The notes under the pieces were generated by a model. That model did not search any database. It was not told where the DNA came from and saw only the letters and a list, made by a program, of their open reading frames with translations. From NCBI GenBank assembly GCA_934667475.1, contig CAKUMB010000013.1, positions 1-57,740 on the forward strand: a stretch of 57,740 bases of DNA. Reading direction: 5' to 3'. Each line of letters begins with the position of its first letter. The first letter of the stretch is position 1. This DNA comes from an uncultured Muribaculaceae bacterium (GTDB taxonomy: Bacteria; Bacteroidota; Bacteroidia; Bacteroidales; Muribaculaceae). Shown here piece by piece: positions 33,598 to 42,791 of the stretch. A program made the position numbers and the translations under genes.

Positions 33598-35160
33598 ATG
33601 ATAAAAGAACTACAACTGCGTGTGGATCCACGCACTGCCAGCAGCGAAGAGGCAATTTCGCAAAAAGTGGCATCGGAGCTGAAACTGCGCACGGGCAGCC
33701 TTAAGGGCGTGCGCATAGTAAAGCGGTCGATCGACGCCCGCCAGCGCAACGTGATGGTCAACCTCAAGGTGCGCGCCTACATCAACGAGCCTCTGGGTTC
33801 AGAACACCTTGTTCCGCCCATTGCCTACAAACCCGTCGATGGCGCAAAGGCGGCCATTGTGGTGGGTGCCGGCCCCGGAGGACTCTTTGCCGCCCTGCGG
33901 CTCATAGAGCTTGGGGTGAGGCCAATAGTGCTTGAGCGCGGCAAGAATGTGGTGGACCGCCGGGTGGATGTGGCGCGCATCTCGCGCGAGGGCATCGTTG
34001 ACCCCGACTCAAACTACTGCTTTGGCGAGGGTGGGGCGGGAGCCTACAGCGACGGCAAGCTCTACACCCGCAGCAAGAAGCGCGGATCGGTGCAGCGCAT
34101 TTTGGGCATATTCCACCAGCACGGGGCAAAGGAAGACATTCTGATTGACGCTCATCCGCACATCGGGTCCGACAAGCTGCCGCACATAATTGAAAACATG
34201 CGGCACACCATAGAGAATTGTGGCGGAGAGGTGCACTTTGGCTGTCGCGTGACGGGACTGAAAATCGCCGACGGGGCAGTGGTTGGTGTCGACTGTGCCG
34301 ACGGGAGCGAGTTTGCAGGGCCAGTGATTTTGGCCACTGGGCATTCAGCCCGCGATGTGTATGAAATGCTGAATACCAAGGGTATACGGCTTGAGGCCAA
34401 AGGCATTGCGGTGGGAGTGCGCCTCGAGCACCCGCAGCACATCATCGATGAAATTCAGTATCACAATCCTGGCGGCCGCGGCGAATATCTGCCCGCCGCT
34501 GAATACAGCTTTGTGACTCAAGTCGACGGCCGCGGAGTGTATTCGTTCTGCATGTGCCCAGGCGGCATTGTGGTGCCGGCCGCCAGCGCCCCAGGCCAAC
34601 TGGTGGTCAACGGCATGTCGCCGTCAAACCGTGGCACCTACTGGTCGAATTCCGGCATGGTAGTGGAGGTTCGACCCGAGGACATTCCAGCTGATTATGA
34701 GCAGTTTGGCGAACTTAAGGTGATGCGGTTTCAGGAGGCACTCGAACGTAAATGCTTTGAGCAGGCTGGCAACAGCCAAGTGGCTGGCGCACAGCGTATG
34801 AAAGACTTCGTGGAGGGCAAGCCATCGAGGCTGATTCCGCCGTCGTCGTTCGCACCTGGCTTGCAGCCGTCAAGGCTCGACCAGTGGCTGCCGCCATTCA
34901 TTGGCAACCGTCTGCGCAAAGGCTTCAAGGTGTTTGGCCGTCAGGCTCGCGGTTTTCTGTGCAACGACGCCATAGTGATTGGCGTTGAGACGCGCACATC
35001 ATCGCCAGTGAGGATTCCTCGCGACCGCGAAAGCTATGTCCATGTGCAGCTGCAAGGTTTATATCCGTGTGGCGAAGGCGCCGGTTATGCCGGCGGCATA
35101 GTGTCATCGGCCATCGACGGCGAACGTTGCGCCGAAGCACTTGCCGCACAGCTGCAGTAG
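33598..35160 (+). CDS. FAD-dependent dehydrogenase (NAD-utilising, YhiN/uncharacterised family)
   Basis: The 520-residue flavoprotein has an N-terminal alpha/beta domain (MIKELQLRVDPRTASSEEAI), then the FAD-binding Rossmann motif AAIVVGAGPGGLFAALRLIE followed by VLERGK. A conserved FGEGGAGAYSDGKLYTRSKK segment, VILATGHSARDVYEM and the C-terminal FAD motif LYPCGEGAGYAGGIVSSAID complete it. Bacteroidetes homologues are annotated as NAD(FAD)-utilising dehydrogenases with no defined substrate. The start at 33598 is favoured by the promoter position. A hairpin terminator follows. Confidence 0.87.
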   Translation: MIKELQLRVDPRTASSEEAISQKVASELKLRTGSLKGVRIVKRSIDARQRNVMVNLKVRAYINEPLGSEHLVPPIAYKPVDGAKAAIVVGAGPGGLFAALRLIELGVRPIVLERGKNVVDRRVDVARISREGIVDPDSNYCFGEGGAGAYSDGKLYTRSKKRGSVQRILGIFHQHGAKEDILIDAHPHIGSDKLPHIIENMRHTIENCGGEVHFGCRVTGLKIADGAVVGVDCADGSEFAGPVILATGHSARDVYEMLNTKGIRLEAKGIAVGVRLEHPQHIIDEIQYHNPGGRGEYLPAAEYSFVTQVDGRGVYSFCMCPGGIVVPAASAPGQLVVNGMSPSNRGTYWSNSGMVVEVRPEDIPADYEQFGELKVMRFQEALERKCFEQAGNSQVAGAQRMKDFVEGKPSRLIPPSSFAPGLQPSRLDQWLPPFIGNRLRKGFKVFGRQARGFLCNDAIVIGVETRTSSPVRIPRDRESYVHVQLQGLYPCGEGAGYAGGIVSSAIDGERCAEALAAQLQ

Positions 35161-35197
35161 CCACAATGTGTCGCTCACTTAACAGCAACGAATACGA

Positions 35198-35227
35198 GGC
35201 TCGGCTGGAGACTTATCCAGCCGAGCC
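35198..35227 (+). terminator. Terminator after the FAD dehydrogenase gene
   Basis: GGCTCGGCTGG / CCAGCCGAGCC form an 11-bp perfect stem with an 8-base loop, followed by TAATTATATT. Confidence 0.8.
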
Positions 35228-35491
35228 TAATTATATTCTGCCACTCATGCAAAAATCATAATTGGCATTATGTTAAATAGACATACGGCAAATGCAACCA
35301 CACCCCCCATAGCTGCGTTTAACTGTAACAGCAAGAGAGTCCTTCTTATATTCCTGGCAACAGAGATATCTGGCTGATAGGAGTTTGCCGGCAAGATAGT
35401 TTAACATGCGTGTTTTGTACACAAACGGAGCATTTTGATGCTCTATTGGCAGTTTGGCAGCGAATAATTTCGCTTAACCGACATTATGGCG
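35228..35491. other. Gene-free stretch before lon
   Basis: I see no coding frame with family-like sequence. The region is A/T-rich and contains small palindromes (TTGCCGGCAA, GAGCA/TGCTC around 35430). A lon regulatory site or small RNA is possible but not supported. Confidence 0.4.
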
Positions 35492-35499
35492 TAACTTTG
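35492..35499 (+). promoter_or_regulatory. -7 box of lon
   Basis: TAACTTTG followed by CACTC, giving a leader of roughly 105 bases. The leader holds an ACACACATGGTGTGTG palindrome near 35550 that could form a hairpin. Confidence 0.6.
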
Positions 35500-35611
35500 C
35501 ACTCTTAATGCCGTGGCATGCTGTTTGCACCGGCCAGTATATTAACCAGGACACACATGGTGTGTGGGTCGTGGTTGAATAAAACAGACTAAATATAAGG
35601 ATAAAAAATAA

Positions 35612-38059
35612 ATGATAGACTTGTTTGAGAATATGAGCAACGACGACAGCGCTTCGCCGCAAGTGATCCCCATCTTCACCGAGATGAACACCGATGAGGA
35701 CAACGGCAAGGCTTCAGAGCGCAAAACTTTGAGCGACATTCCCATCCTCACGCTGCGCAACATGGTCATGTTTCCAGGAATGGCCATGCCTGTGGCTGTA
35801 GGCAGACCCAAGACGCTTGCCCTGATTAAGGAAGCACAGCGCAAAAAGCTGCCTGTGGCCGTGGTGTGCCAAATCGACAGCTCGGTGGAAGACCCCGAGT
35901 ATAACAACCTGTATAAGGTGGGCACCATTGCCAATATCATAAAGATAATTGAACTGCCCGACACAACCAACGTGCTTCTGCAGGGCCGCAACAGCTTTGT
36001 GCTGAATGGCATCACTGCCAAGACCCCCTACCTGCGCGGCTCGGTGACCACCGTAAGGCAGACAATGCCCAAGGCCGACGACCGCGAGTTTGCCGCCCTA
36101 CTGAGCTCAATTAAAGACATCACCCACCATATGCTCGAGAACCTTGGCGACAATGCCAAGGAACTGGCTCTGGCCATAAAGAACATCGACAGCCCAATAT
36201 ACTTGATGAACTTTCTGGCGTCGAACATACCGTTTGACCCGCAGCAGAAGCAGGCAATGCTTGAGGAGTTTGACGTGAAGAAGCGCGCCTACATGCTGTA
36301 TGCCTACATTAGCAAGGAAGCGCAGCTCATCGACCTGAAGGCCGACATACAGTCGCGCACCCAGCAGGAGATGTCGCAGCAGCAGCGCGAGCACTTTTTG
36401 CAGCAGCAGATACGCACCATTCAAGAGGAACTGGGCAACGGTGACGACGATTTTGCAGAACTCGACAAACGTGCCGAAAAAAAGAACTGGAGCGAATATG
36501 CCGAAAAGCAGTATCAGAAAGAAGTGAAAAAACTCGAGCGGCTCAATCCGCAGTCGCCCGACTATGCGGTGCAGTATGCCTACCTCGACACCTTCCTGAG
36601 CCTGCCGTGGAACGACTGCACCAAAGACTCGTTTAACCTAAAACGGGTGGAGTCGAAGCTAAACCGCGACCACTACGGGCTGAAGGACGTGAAAGACCGC
36701 ATACTCGAGCACCTGTCGGTGCTGAAGCTGCGCGGCGACCTCAAGTCGCCCATCATATGCCTCTACGGACCTCCGGGCGTGGGCAAGACGTCGCTGGGCA
36801 AGTCGATTGCCGATGCCCTGCACCGCAAGTATGCGCGCATATCGCTGGGAGGACTACACGACGAGGCCGAAATCCGCGGCCACAGGCGCACCTACATTGG
36901 CGCAATGCCGGGCCGCATAATTGAGGCACTGGCCAAGTGCGGCAGCAGCAACCCCGTGATGGTGCTTGACGAAATCGACAAGGTGGGACAAGACTTCAAG
37001 GGCGACCCGTCGTCGGCTCTGCTCGAAGTGCTCGACCCCGAGCAAAACAGCCACTTCCACGACAACTACCTTGACTGCGACTACGACCTTTCGAAGATTC
37101 TGTTCATTGCCACGGCCAACTCACTGTCGGGCATATCGCGCCCCCTACTCGACCGCATGGAGGTGATAGAAATCACTGGCTACATCCCCGAGGAGAAGGT
37201 GGAAATTGCGCGCAAGCATCTGGTGCCAAAGCTGCTCGAGGAAAACGGCTTTGAGCCAAAGGAAGTAGCGTTTGGCAAGCAGGTGATAAACACAATAGTG
37301 GAAAGCTACACCCGCGAGAGTGGTGTGCGCGAACTGGAGAAGAAAATCTCGAAGGTGCTGCGCAAGGTAGCCCGCGCCAAGGCGTCGGGCAACGACTACC
37401 CCACCGCCATCACCGAAGCCAACATCAAGGAATACCTTGGCGCACCGGAGTATAGCCGCGACCGTTATGAGGGCAATGACTTTGCCGGAGTGGTCACCGG
37501 ACTGGCATGGACCTCGGTGGGCGGAGAGATTCTGTTTATCGAGTCGGTGCTCACAAAGGCCGGCAAGGGTGGCGACAAGCTAACCCTCACGGGCAACCTT
37601 GGCGATGTGATGAAGGAGTCGGCAGTGATAGCCCTGCAATACATCAAATCGCACTGTTCACTGTTTGGCATCGACTACGAGCTATTTGACAAATACAACG
37701 TGCATGTGCACGTGCCCGAAGGCGCAATACCCAAAGATGGTCCTTCGGCTGGTGTGACCATGGTCACATCACTTGTGTCATCGTTCACACAGCGCAAGGT
37801 GAGGGAGCACTTGGCCATGACTGGCGAAATCACGCTGCGCGGCAAGGTGCTGCCCGTGGGCGGCATCAAAGAGAAAATGCTGGCGGCAAAGCGCGCTGGC
37901 ATCACCGATGTGATTCTGTGCCGCGAAAACAAAAAGGACATTGACGAAATCGACGAGATGTATCTCAAGGGCCTCACATTCCATTTTGTGGACACAATTA
38001 AGGAGGTCATCGACTATGCCCTGCTGCCCGAGAAGGTGAAAGACGCCATAGAACTGTAA
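35612..38059 (+). CDS. lon: ATP-dependent protease Lon
   Basis: Lon degrades misfolded and regulatory proteins in the cytoplasm. The 815-residue protein has an N-terminal substrate domain (LSDIPILTLRNMVMFPGMAM), a coiled-coil segment (QQEMSQQQREHFLQQQIRTI) and the AAA+ module with Walker A LYGPPGVGKTSLGKSIADAL and Walker B VMVLDEIDKVGQDFKG. The Ser-Lys protease domain shows PEGAIPKDGPSAGVTMVTSL with catalytic Ser, then LPVGGIKEKMLAAKRAGITD with catalytic Lys. The first 25 residues are an acidic extension common in Bacteroidetes Lon. Length is normal. It has its own promoter and terminator. Confidence 0.97.
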   Translation: MIDLFENMSNDDSASPQVIPIFTEMNTDEDNGKASERKTLSDIPILTLRNMVMFPGMAMPVAVGRPKTLALIKEAQRKKLPVAVVCQIDSSVEDPEYNNLYKVGTIANIIKIIELPDTTNVLLQGRNSFVLNGITAKTPYLRGSVTTVRQTMPKADDREFAALLSSIKDITHHMLENLGDNAKELALAIKNIDSPIYLMNFLASNIPFDPQQKQAMLEEFDVKKRAYMLYAYISKEAQLIDLKADIQSRTQQEMSQQQREHFLQQQIRTIQEELGNGDDDFAELDKRAEKKNWSEYAEKQYQKEVKKLERLNPQSPDYAVQYAYLDTFLSLPWNDCTKDSFNLKRVESKLNRDHYGLKDVKDRILEHLSVLKLRGDLKSPIICLYGPPGVGKTSLGKSIADALHRKYARISLGGLHDEAEIRGHRRTYIGAMPGRIIEALAKCGSSNPVMVLDEIDKVGQDFKGDPSSALLEVLDPEQNSHFHDNYLDCDYDLSKILFIATANSLSGISRPLLDRMEVIEITGYIPEEKVEIARKHLVPKLLEENGFEPKEVAFGKQVINTIVESYTRESGVRELEKKISKVLRKVARAKASGNDYPTAITEANIKEYLGAPEYSRDRYEGNDFAGVVTGLAWTSVGGEILFIESVLTKAGKGGDKLTLTGNLGDVMKESAVIALQYIKSHCSLFGIDYELFDKYNVHVHVPEGAIPKDGPSAGVTMVTSLVSSFTQRKVREHLAMTGEITLRGKVLPVGGIKEKMLAAKRAGITDVILCRENKKDIDEIDEMYLKGLTFHFVDTIKEVIDYALLPEKVKDAIEL

Positions 38060-38081
38060 AAAGGTAATATACATATGCCAG

Positions 38082-38117
38082 GCAAAGGCGCAAGTGGACT
38101 AAAACTTGCGCCTTTGC
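38082..38117 (+). terminator. Terminator after lon
   Basis: GCAAAGGCGCAAGT / ACTTGCGCCTTTGC form a 14-bp perfect stem with an 8-base loop, then TATTATTTTT. Confidence 0.88.
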
Positions 38118-38128
38118 TATTATTTTTG

Positions 38129-38136
38129 TAAGTTTG
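38129..38136 (+). promoter_or_regulatory. -7 box upstream of the PP2C-like gene
   Basis: TAAGTTTG followed by CC, 37 bases before the ATG at 38173. It overlaps the TTG at 38134 and so argues against that start. Confidence 0.55.
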
Positions 38137-38172
38137 CCGTTGGTAAACATACGTACATTAAAAGCAGAAACA

Positions 38173-39180
38173 ATGAATTGTTCAGTTAGCAACTATTATA
38201 CAGGCGATTCCGAAGGCATTTTCATCTGTCCGCAACCAGGCGACGAAACGTTTGCCTCAGCAAAACTTATGGTGATGTGCGACAGCGAGACGATGCTCGA
38301 CTCGCTCGTGGAGCAACTGTCGGCCTACGTGAGTGATGACAAGCAAATCACAGCCACGGTATTCAACGAAGCCCTCGACGAGGCCCTGCATGCCGACGGC
38401 AACCGCAAGTCGTGCCAATTGGCACTGCTGGCCTTCCACAAAGGCGGCTGCCTAGCCGCGCAAATGGGCAACAGCCGCATAATGCAAGTGCGCTGTGATG
38501 CCGACGAAGCCCCTTCGGTTGAATATGACTCGCACGACCAGGTGCTCGACATCTACAGTTCTAAAGCCAAAGTTGAACTGATTAACGACATTAAGGCCGA
38601 CGACCGGTTTGCCATGTTTGCCTCCGAGAAGCTCACCCCGAGCAAGGCTGCACGCATCATGAGCAGCCTCACCGGCGGCGATGAGGCCCACAGGGTGGCC
38701 AAACTCAGCCAAATGCAGGCCGAAGCAGGCTGCAGCACCTGCGTGGTGATGTGCCACGTAGATGGGGTGAGCGGCATCAACCCGCTGGCCAACATCAAGG
38801 ACTTGAACCCCAAGTGGTTCATATTGGCTCTGGTGCTGCTTGTGGCCATTGCCATAGGCGCCGTATTCTCGCTTAACGGAGGCCTGTTTGCCACAAGCGA
38901 TCAAGCTGCAGTGACCGACTCCACCGAGATGGACTCGCTGCAAAGCCAGCAAGACTCAATAGTGCCGACCAATGCCAACGTCGACTCCTCGGCCCCGCTG
39001 CGCACCGACACACTCAAGTCGTTCAAAGAAAAAGCCATTGTGCCACAAGACACAATGATCATAAAGGAAGTGCACAGCGCCACCACCGACGAGACCGAGC
39101 AGCACGAGCACAAAGCCAGTGAGCCGAGTCAGGAACCCGCAGCCGAGCCGTCGGCAACGGAGACTCCCGCAGGCGACTAA
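38173..39180 (+). CDS. Membrane protein with PP2C-phosphatase-like N-domain
   Basis: The 335-residue protein has a soluble N-domain of about 215 residues, one membrane helix (KWFILALVLLVAIAIGAVFS) and an acidic, low-complexity C-tail rich in Ser, Glu and Thr. The N-domain resembles the PP2C/PPM fold: CQLALLAFHKGGCLAAQMGN then SRIMQVR mirrors the family's xVGDSRxYLxR strand, and DDRFAMFASEKLT mirrors the DDxxLLxSDGL region. Metal-binding Asp residues are partly replaced, so it may be a pseudophosphatase. The topology puts the N-domain in the cytoplasm and the acidic tail outside. The assignment is tentative; function unknown. Confidence 0.55.
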   Translation: MNCSVSNYYTGDSEGIFICPQPGDETFASAKLMVMCDSETMLDSLVEQLSAYVSDDKQITATVFNEALDEALHADGNRKSCQLALLAFHKGGCLAAQMGNSRIMQVRCDADEAPSVEYDSHDQVLDIYSSKAKVELINDIKADDRFAMFASEKLTPSKAARIMSSLTGGDEAHRVAKLSQMQAEAGCSTCVVMCHVDGVSGINPLANIKDLNPKWFILALVLLVAIAIGAVFSLNGGLFATSDQAAVTDSTEMDSLQSQQDSIVPTNANVDSSAPLRTDTLKSFKEKAIVPQDTMIIKEVHSATTDETEQHEHKASEPSQEPAAEPSATETPAGD

Positions 39181-39196
39181 CCACACACACAACGCA

Positions 39197-39243
39197 AAAG
39201 ACGCGCGCGGTGTCAGGCATTGCCTGGCGCCGCGCGCGTCTTT
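39197..39243 (+). terminator. Terminator after the PP2C-like gene
   Basis: AAAGACGCGCGCGG / CCGCGCGCGTCTTT form a 14-bp stem, with a further inner stem CAGGCA/TGCCTG, then TCTT. Confidence 0.87.
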
Positions 39244-39402
39244 CTTGTGCAACTGCTCAGCTGTTTTTGCGGTAGCTGATTATGGCCAGCAGATTTATGG
39301 TGAGCGCTGCACTGGCTTAACGCCACAATCCTACTGCAGCAATCCTACCGTGAAATGATACTAAAATTCGGCTAATGTCATAGCTTTATGACAAAAAATG
39401 AG

Positions 39403-39410
39403 TATATTTG
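39403..39410 (+). promoter_or_regulatory. -7 box of the thiamin operon
   Basis: TATATTTG followed by CAACC, immediately 5' of the TPP riboswitch. The transcript would start just before or at the aptamer. Confidence 0.6.
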
Positions 39411-39413
39411 CAA

Positions 39414-39498
39414 CCGACAAAGGGGTGCCATTAAAGCGATGGCTGAGATTATACCCTATTGACCTGATGCGGGCAATGCCGCCGTAGGGATTGTTAAG
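39414..39498 (+). promoter_or_regulatory. TPP riboswitch (THI element)
   Basis: The aptamer shows its signature pieces in order: AGGGGTGCC at 39421, GGCTGAGATTATACCC at 39441, ACCTGATGCGGGCAATGCCG at 39462 and GTAGGGA near 39483. The first and last pieces pair as P1. It lies 125 bases before thiD and should switch off the thi genes when thiamin pyrophosphate is plentiful. An expression platform is not obvious; the leader after it is A/T-rich. Confidence 0.94.
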
Positions 39499-39623
39499 AG
39501 TATTTTTTCACATTATTGAGGACACAAGCTTCTCCAAGAAACCATCGCCCCACTCCACACACACCACTTTGTCATATAGTTGGACTGCGCACATGCGCAG
39601 CAGTTAATTTTTAACTCTAACTT

Positions 39624-40478
39624 ATGGCACAATACGCTACCACTCTCTCAATCGCCGGCTCTGACAGCAGCGGAGGCGCAGGCATCCAGGCCGACCTAAA
39701 GACGTTTTCGGCCCTGGGCACCTACGGAATGACGGCCATCACGGCCATCACGGCGCAAAACACCACCGGGGTCAGCAGCATCATGCCCGTCACCCCGCAA
39801 ATGGTGGCCGACCAAATCGACGCTGTGTTCAGCGACATTCGCCCCGATGCGGTGAAAATTGGCATGCTCATGAATTCGCAAATCATAGTGTCGGTGGCAC
39901 ACTGCCTGCAGCGATGGAAGCCGCGGCACATAGTGCTCGACCCTGTGATGATAGCCACATCGGGCAGCCGCCTAATCGATGAGGAGGCAATTTCCACACT
40001 CATTTCGCTCCTGCTGCCCATGGCCACTGTGGTTACGCCCAACAGGCCCGAGGCCGAGTGCATTGCTGGCGGTGGCATCAGAATTTGCGATGCAGCCAGC
40101 GCAGCAACTGCCGCCAAAGCCATATTAAACCTTGGAGCAAAGGCAGTGCTCATCAAGGGTGGGCACATCGACACTGGCAACGGCGAGATGACCGACTTCC
40201 TATTTACCCAAGGCAACAATGACACCGAAGTGTTTACCGGCAAAATGGTTGACACGCGCAACACTCACGGCACTGGCTGCACACTGTCGTCGGCCATTGC
40301 GGCCGAGCTGGCCAAGGGACACACACTCACCGAGGCCGTGGGGCTTGCCAAGCAATACTTGAGCAAAGCCATCGAAGCCGGAGCAAGCGTAAGCGTGGGC
40401 CACGGGCACGGGCCTGTGAACCACCTGTTTGCCCCAATTCCGTTAAACAAAAACTATCAATATAAAACTTCTCAATAA
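39624..40478 (+). CDS. thiD: Hydroxymethylpyrimidine/phosphomethylpyrimidine kinase ThiD
   Basis: ThiD phosphorylates HMP to HMP-P and HMP-PP, the pyrimidine half of thiamin. The 284-residue ribokinase-fold protein begins TLSIAGSDSSGGAGIQADLK, has TYGMTAITAITAQNTTGV and ends with the kinase signature DTRNTHGTGCTLSSAIAAEL (catalytic Asp-Gly region slightly altered to HGTGC). DPVMIATSGSRL is the nucleotide/Mg site. It is the first gene after the TPP riboswitch. Confidence 0.95.
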   Translation: MAQYATTLSIAGSDSSGGAGIQADLKTFSALGTYGMTAITAITAQNTTGVSSIMPVTPQMVADQIDAVFSDIRPDAVKIGMLMNSQIIVSVAHCLQRWKPRHIVLDPVMIATSGSRLIDEEAISTLISLLLPMATVVTPNRPEAECIAGGGIRICDAASAATAAKAILNLGAKAVLIKGGHIDTGNGEMTDFLFTQGNNDTEVFTGKMVDTRNTHGTGCTLSSAIAAELAKGHTLTEAVGLAKQYLSKAIEAGASVSVGHGHGPVNHLFAPIPLNKNYQYKTSQ

Positions 40479-40485
40479 AAGTGAT

Positions 40486-40689
40486 ATGAAAGTTACAGTT
40501 AACGACAAGACGATTGATGTGGCCGAGGGCTGCACAGTGAAGGATGTGATTGAGGCAATTCCGCAAATGCCCAAAGCTGGATTTGCAGTGGCCGTCGACA
40601 GCGATGTGGTGCCGCAAAGCGAATGGAGCACGCACAAGGTGAGCGACGGTGCGCAAATCACCGTGATCAAAGCATTCTACGGCGGCTGA
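40486..40689 (+). CDS. thiS: Sulfur carrier protein ThiS
   Basis: ThiS carries the thiazole sulfur as a C-terminal thiocarboxylate. The 67-residue ubiquitin-like protein begins MKVTVNDKTIDVAEGCTVKD and ends VIKAFYGG, with the essential di-glycine. It lies 8 bases after thiD and its TGA overlaps the next ATG by one base. Activation normally needs ThiF, which is not in this window. Confidence 0.95.
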   Translation: MKVTVNDKTIDVAEGCTVKDVIEAIPQMPKAGFAVAVDSDVVPQSEWSTHKVSDGAQITVIKAFYGG

Positions 40690-41273
40690 TGAGGCTTATT
40701 GCCATCACACCCGAATATCCGTTTGACGGCGAGGCAGAAGCCATTGAGCGCATAATTGAGGCCGGATTCTACCATGTGCACCTGCGCATGCCCCGGGCCA
40801 CCGACGCTCAAGCCATGCGCGTGATGCAGGCAGTCAGCCCCAAGTTGCACAGCCGCATCACGCTGGCCTCGCACTACGATGCGCTGGCTGGCAAATTCGC
40901 CTTCGGGGGTGTGCACATCAAGGCCGGAATGGACTGCAACGCACCGCAGTGGAGCGGAATGCGCAAGTCGAGGTCATACCACCGCGGTGACACATTTGAC
41001 GACATCGGGCAATACGACTACGCTTTTCTGTCGCCAGTGCGCAACAGCATCTCCAAGCAGGGCTACCAAGCAGCTTTCACCCCCAGCGAGCTGAAGCAGA
41101 TTCTTGCCGACGAGCGCTTGCGCAGCCGCCTGGTTGCCCTTGGCGGCATCACAGCCGGCAATCTGCAGTGGCTCAGGCACATTGGATTCACGGGAGCAGC
41201 ATTCTTGGGCTACTTGAAAGCCGACACCGACGAACTTGGCGAGCGGCTAAACCACATTAAACAATCACTTTAA
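40689..41273 (+). CDS. ThiE/TenI-family protein
   Basis: This 194-residue protein has the TIM-barrel of ThiE/TenI. Visible are GFYHVHLRMPRATDAQAMRV, ITLASHYDALAGKFAFGGVH and the C-terminal phosphate site ALGGITAGNLQWLRHIGFTG then AAFLGYL. Compared with true ThiE (next gene) several loop residues differ, so it may be a thiazole tautomerase (TenI) or a diverged second ThiE. The start at 40689 overlaps the thiS stop (TGATG). Tandem ThiE-like genes are common in Bacteroides thi operons. Confidence 0.8.
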   Translation: MRLIAITPEYPFDGEAEAIERIIEAGFYHVHLRMPRATDAQAMRVMQAVSPKLHSRITLASHYDALAGKFAFGGVHIKAGMDCNAPQWSGMRKSRSYHRGDTFDDIGQYDYAFLSPVRNSISKQGYQAAFTPSELKQILADERLRSRLVALGGITAGNLQWLRHIGFTGAAFLGYLKADTDELGERLNHIKQSL

Positions 41274-41288
41274 TAAAGCAACAATAAA

Positions 41289-41933
41289 ATGCTACAATTC
41301 ATAACCAACGCACAGTCGCACGATGCCATAGTGCAACAGGTGCAGCAAGTGCTTGACGGTGGCTGCAAATGGATTCAGCTGCGCATGAAGGGAGCCGACC
41401 GCCAAAGCATAATGGAGACGGCCAAAGCGCTTAAGCCAATGTGTAAAGATCATGAGGCGATTCTCGTGGTCGACGACGAGGTGCAGATTGCCAAAGACCT
41501 TGAGCTTGACGGCGTGCACCTGGGCAAACACGACATGGACCCGCTTGAGGCGCGCGAGCTGCTTGGCTCGGAGCCGATAATAGGCGCCACAGCCAACACA
41601 TTCGACGACATCAAGCAACTGCCCCGCGTGGCCATTGACTACATTGGCCTTGGCCCCTACCACTACACCACCACCAAGCAGAACCTCAGCCCCGTGATTG
41701 GAATCGACGGATACAAGAAAATAATGGAGCAGTATGCCCTGACCGACATCGAGCACCCCATTGTAGCCATTGGCGGAATCACCCTAAACGACATCGAGCC
41801 GATAATGGCAACGGGTGTGCATGGCGTGGCAGTGTCGGGCTCAATTATTAGGGCAAGCGACCCCACCGAGGCCACACGCCAAATGCTGCAGCTGCTTGAG
41901 CGCATCACGGCCAACCGCAAACTCAATTTTTAA
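41289..41933 (+). CDS. thiE: Thiamin phosphate synthase ThiE
   Basis: ThiE joins HMP-PP and thiazole phosphate to thiamin monophosphate. The 214-residue protein shows CKWIQLRMKGADRQSIMETA, VVDDEVQIAKDLELDGVHLG then KHDM, IIGATANTFDDIKQ, DYIGLGPYHYTTTKQNLSPV and VAIGGITLNDIEPIMATGVH. These are the full ThiE motifs. It follows the TenI-like gene by 15 bases. The C-terminus (MLQLLERITANRKLNF) is a normal extra helix. Confidence 0.93.
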   Translation: MLQFITNAQSHDAIVQQVQQVLDGGCKWIQLRMKGADRQSIMETAKALKPMCKDHEAILVVDDEVQIAKDLELDGVHLGKHDMDPLEARELLGSEPIIGATANTFDDIKQLPRVAIDYIGLGPYHYTTTKQNLSPVIGIDGYKKIMEQYALTDIEHPIVAIGGITLNDIEPIMATGVHGVAVSGSIIRASDPTEATRQMLQLLERITANRKLNF

Positions 41934-41965
41934 TCGACAATTCTGACAGGACTATAACATTACAT

Positions 41966-42751
41966 ATGAACAACGACATTCTGAAAATCGGAAACCGCGA
42001 GTTCAGCTCGCGCCTGTTTGTTGGCACAGGCAAATTCTCATCAAGCCAACTGATGCTCGACGCCATAGTGGCGTCTGACACCGAAATGGTGACAGTGGCA
42101 ATGAAGCGCATCAACATGAGCGATGAGGCTCACGATGAAATGCTGACCCACATCAACCGCGACAAGGTGCAGTTCCTGCCCAACACATCGGGCACACGCA
42201 ACGCCAAGGAGGCCGTGCTGGCCGCCAAGCTCAGCCGCGAAGTGTTTGGCACCAACTTCATCAAGCTCGAAATTCACCCCAACCCCAAGTATCTGCTCCC
42301 CGACCCCATCGAAACGCTGAAGGCCACCGAGGAACTGGCCAAACTCGGCTTCACTGTGCTGCCCTACATCCAGGCCGATCCAGTGCTGTGCAAGCGCCTT
42401 GAAGACGCAGGCACCGCAGCCGTGATGCCACTGGGGGCGCCCATTGGCACCAACAAGGGCCTCACCACCCGCGACATGATTAAAATCATCATCGACGAGT
42501 CGAACGTGCCCGTGGTGGTGGACGCCGGCATAGGCGCGCCATCGCACGCCGCCGAAGCTATGGAGATGGGCGCCGACGCAGTGCTTGTCAACACAGCCAT
42601 AGCCGTGGCCGGCAACCCTGTGGACATGGCACACGCATTCTGCTTGGCCGTCAAGGCCGGGCGCCAAGCCTACCTCTCGGGCCTTGGCTCGGTGAGCAAT
42701 TTTGCCCAAGCCACCAGTCCGCTCACGGCATTCCTCAACGATGAGAACTGA
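41966..42751 (+). CDS. thiG: Thiazole synthase ThiG
   Basis: ThiG forms the thiazole ring from deoxyxylulose phosphate, dehydroglycine and ThiS-thiocarboxylate. The 261-residue protein shows SSRLFVGTGKFSSSQLMLDA at the start, the Schiff-base Lys region TNFIKLEIHPNPKYLLPDPI and VVVDAGIGAPSHAAEAMEMG then ADAVLVNTAIAVAGNP. Length is typical. It precedes thiC by 40 bases. Confidence 0.96.
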   Translation: MNNDILKIGNREFSSRLFVGTGKFSSSQLMLDAIVASDTEMVTVAMKRINMSDEAHDEMLTHINRDKVQFLPNTSGTRNAKEAVLAAKLSREVFGTNFIKLEIHPNPKYLLPDPIETLKATEELAKLGFTVLPYIQADPVLCKRLEDAGTAAVMPLGAPIGTNKGLTTRDMIKIIIDESNVPVVVDAGIGAPSHAAEAMEMGADAVLVNTAIAVAGNPVDMAHAFCLAVKAGRQAYLSGLGSVSNFAQATSPLTAFLNDEN

Positions 42752-42791
42752 AATCACCCGTTTATCCACCCAATTCCACACTACAGCAAAT

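Noticed and set aside
35228..35611. Possible riboswitch or small RNA upstream of lon
   Set aside because: Only small palindromes are visible; no known conserved RNA motif could be recognised.
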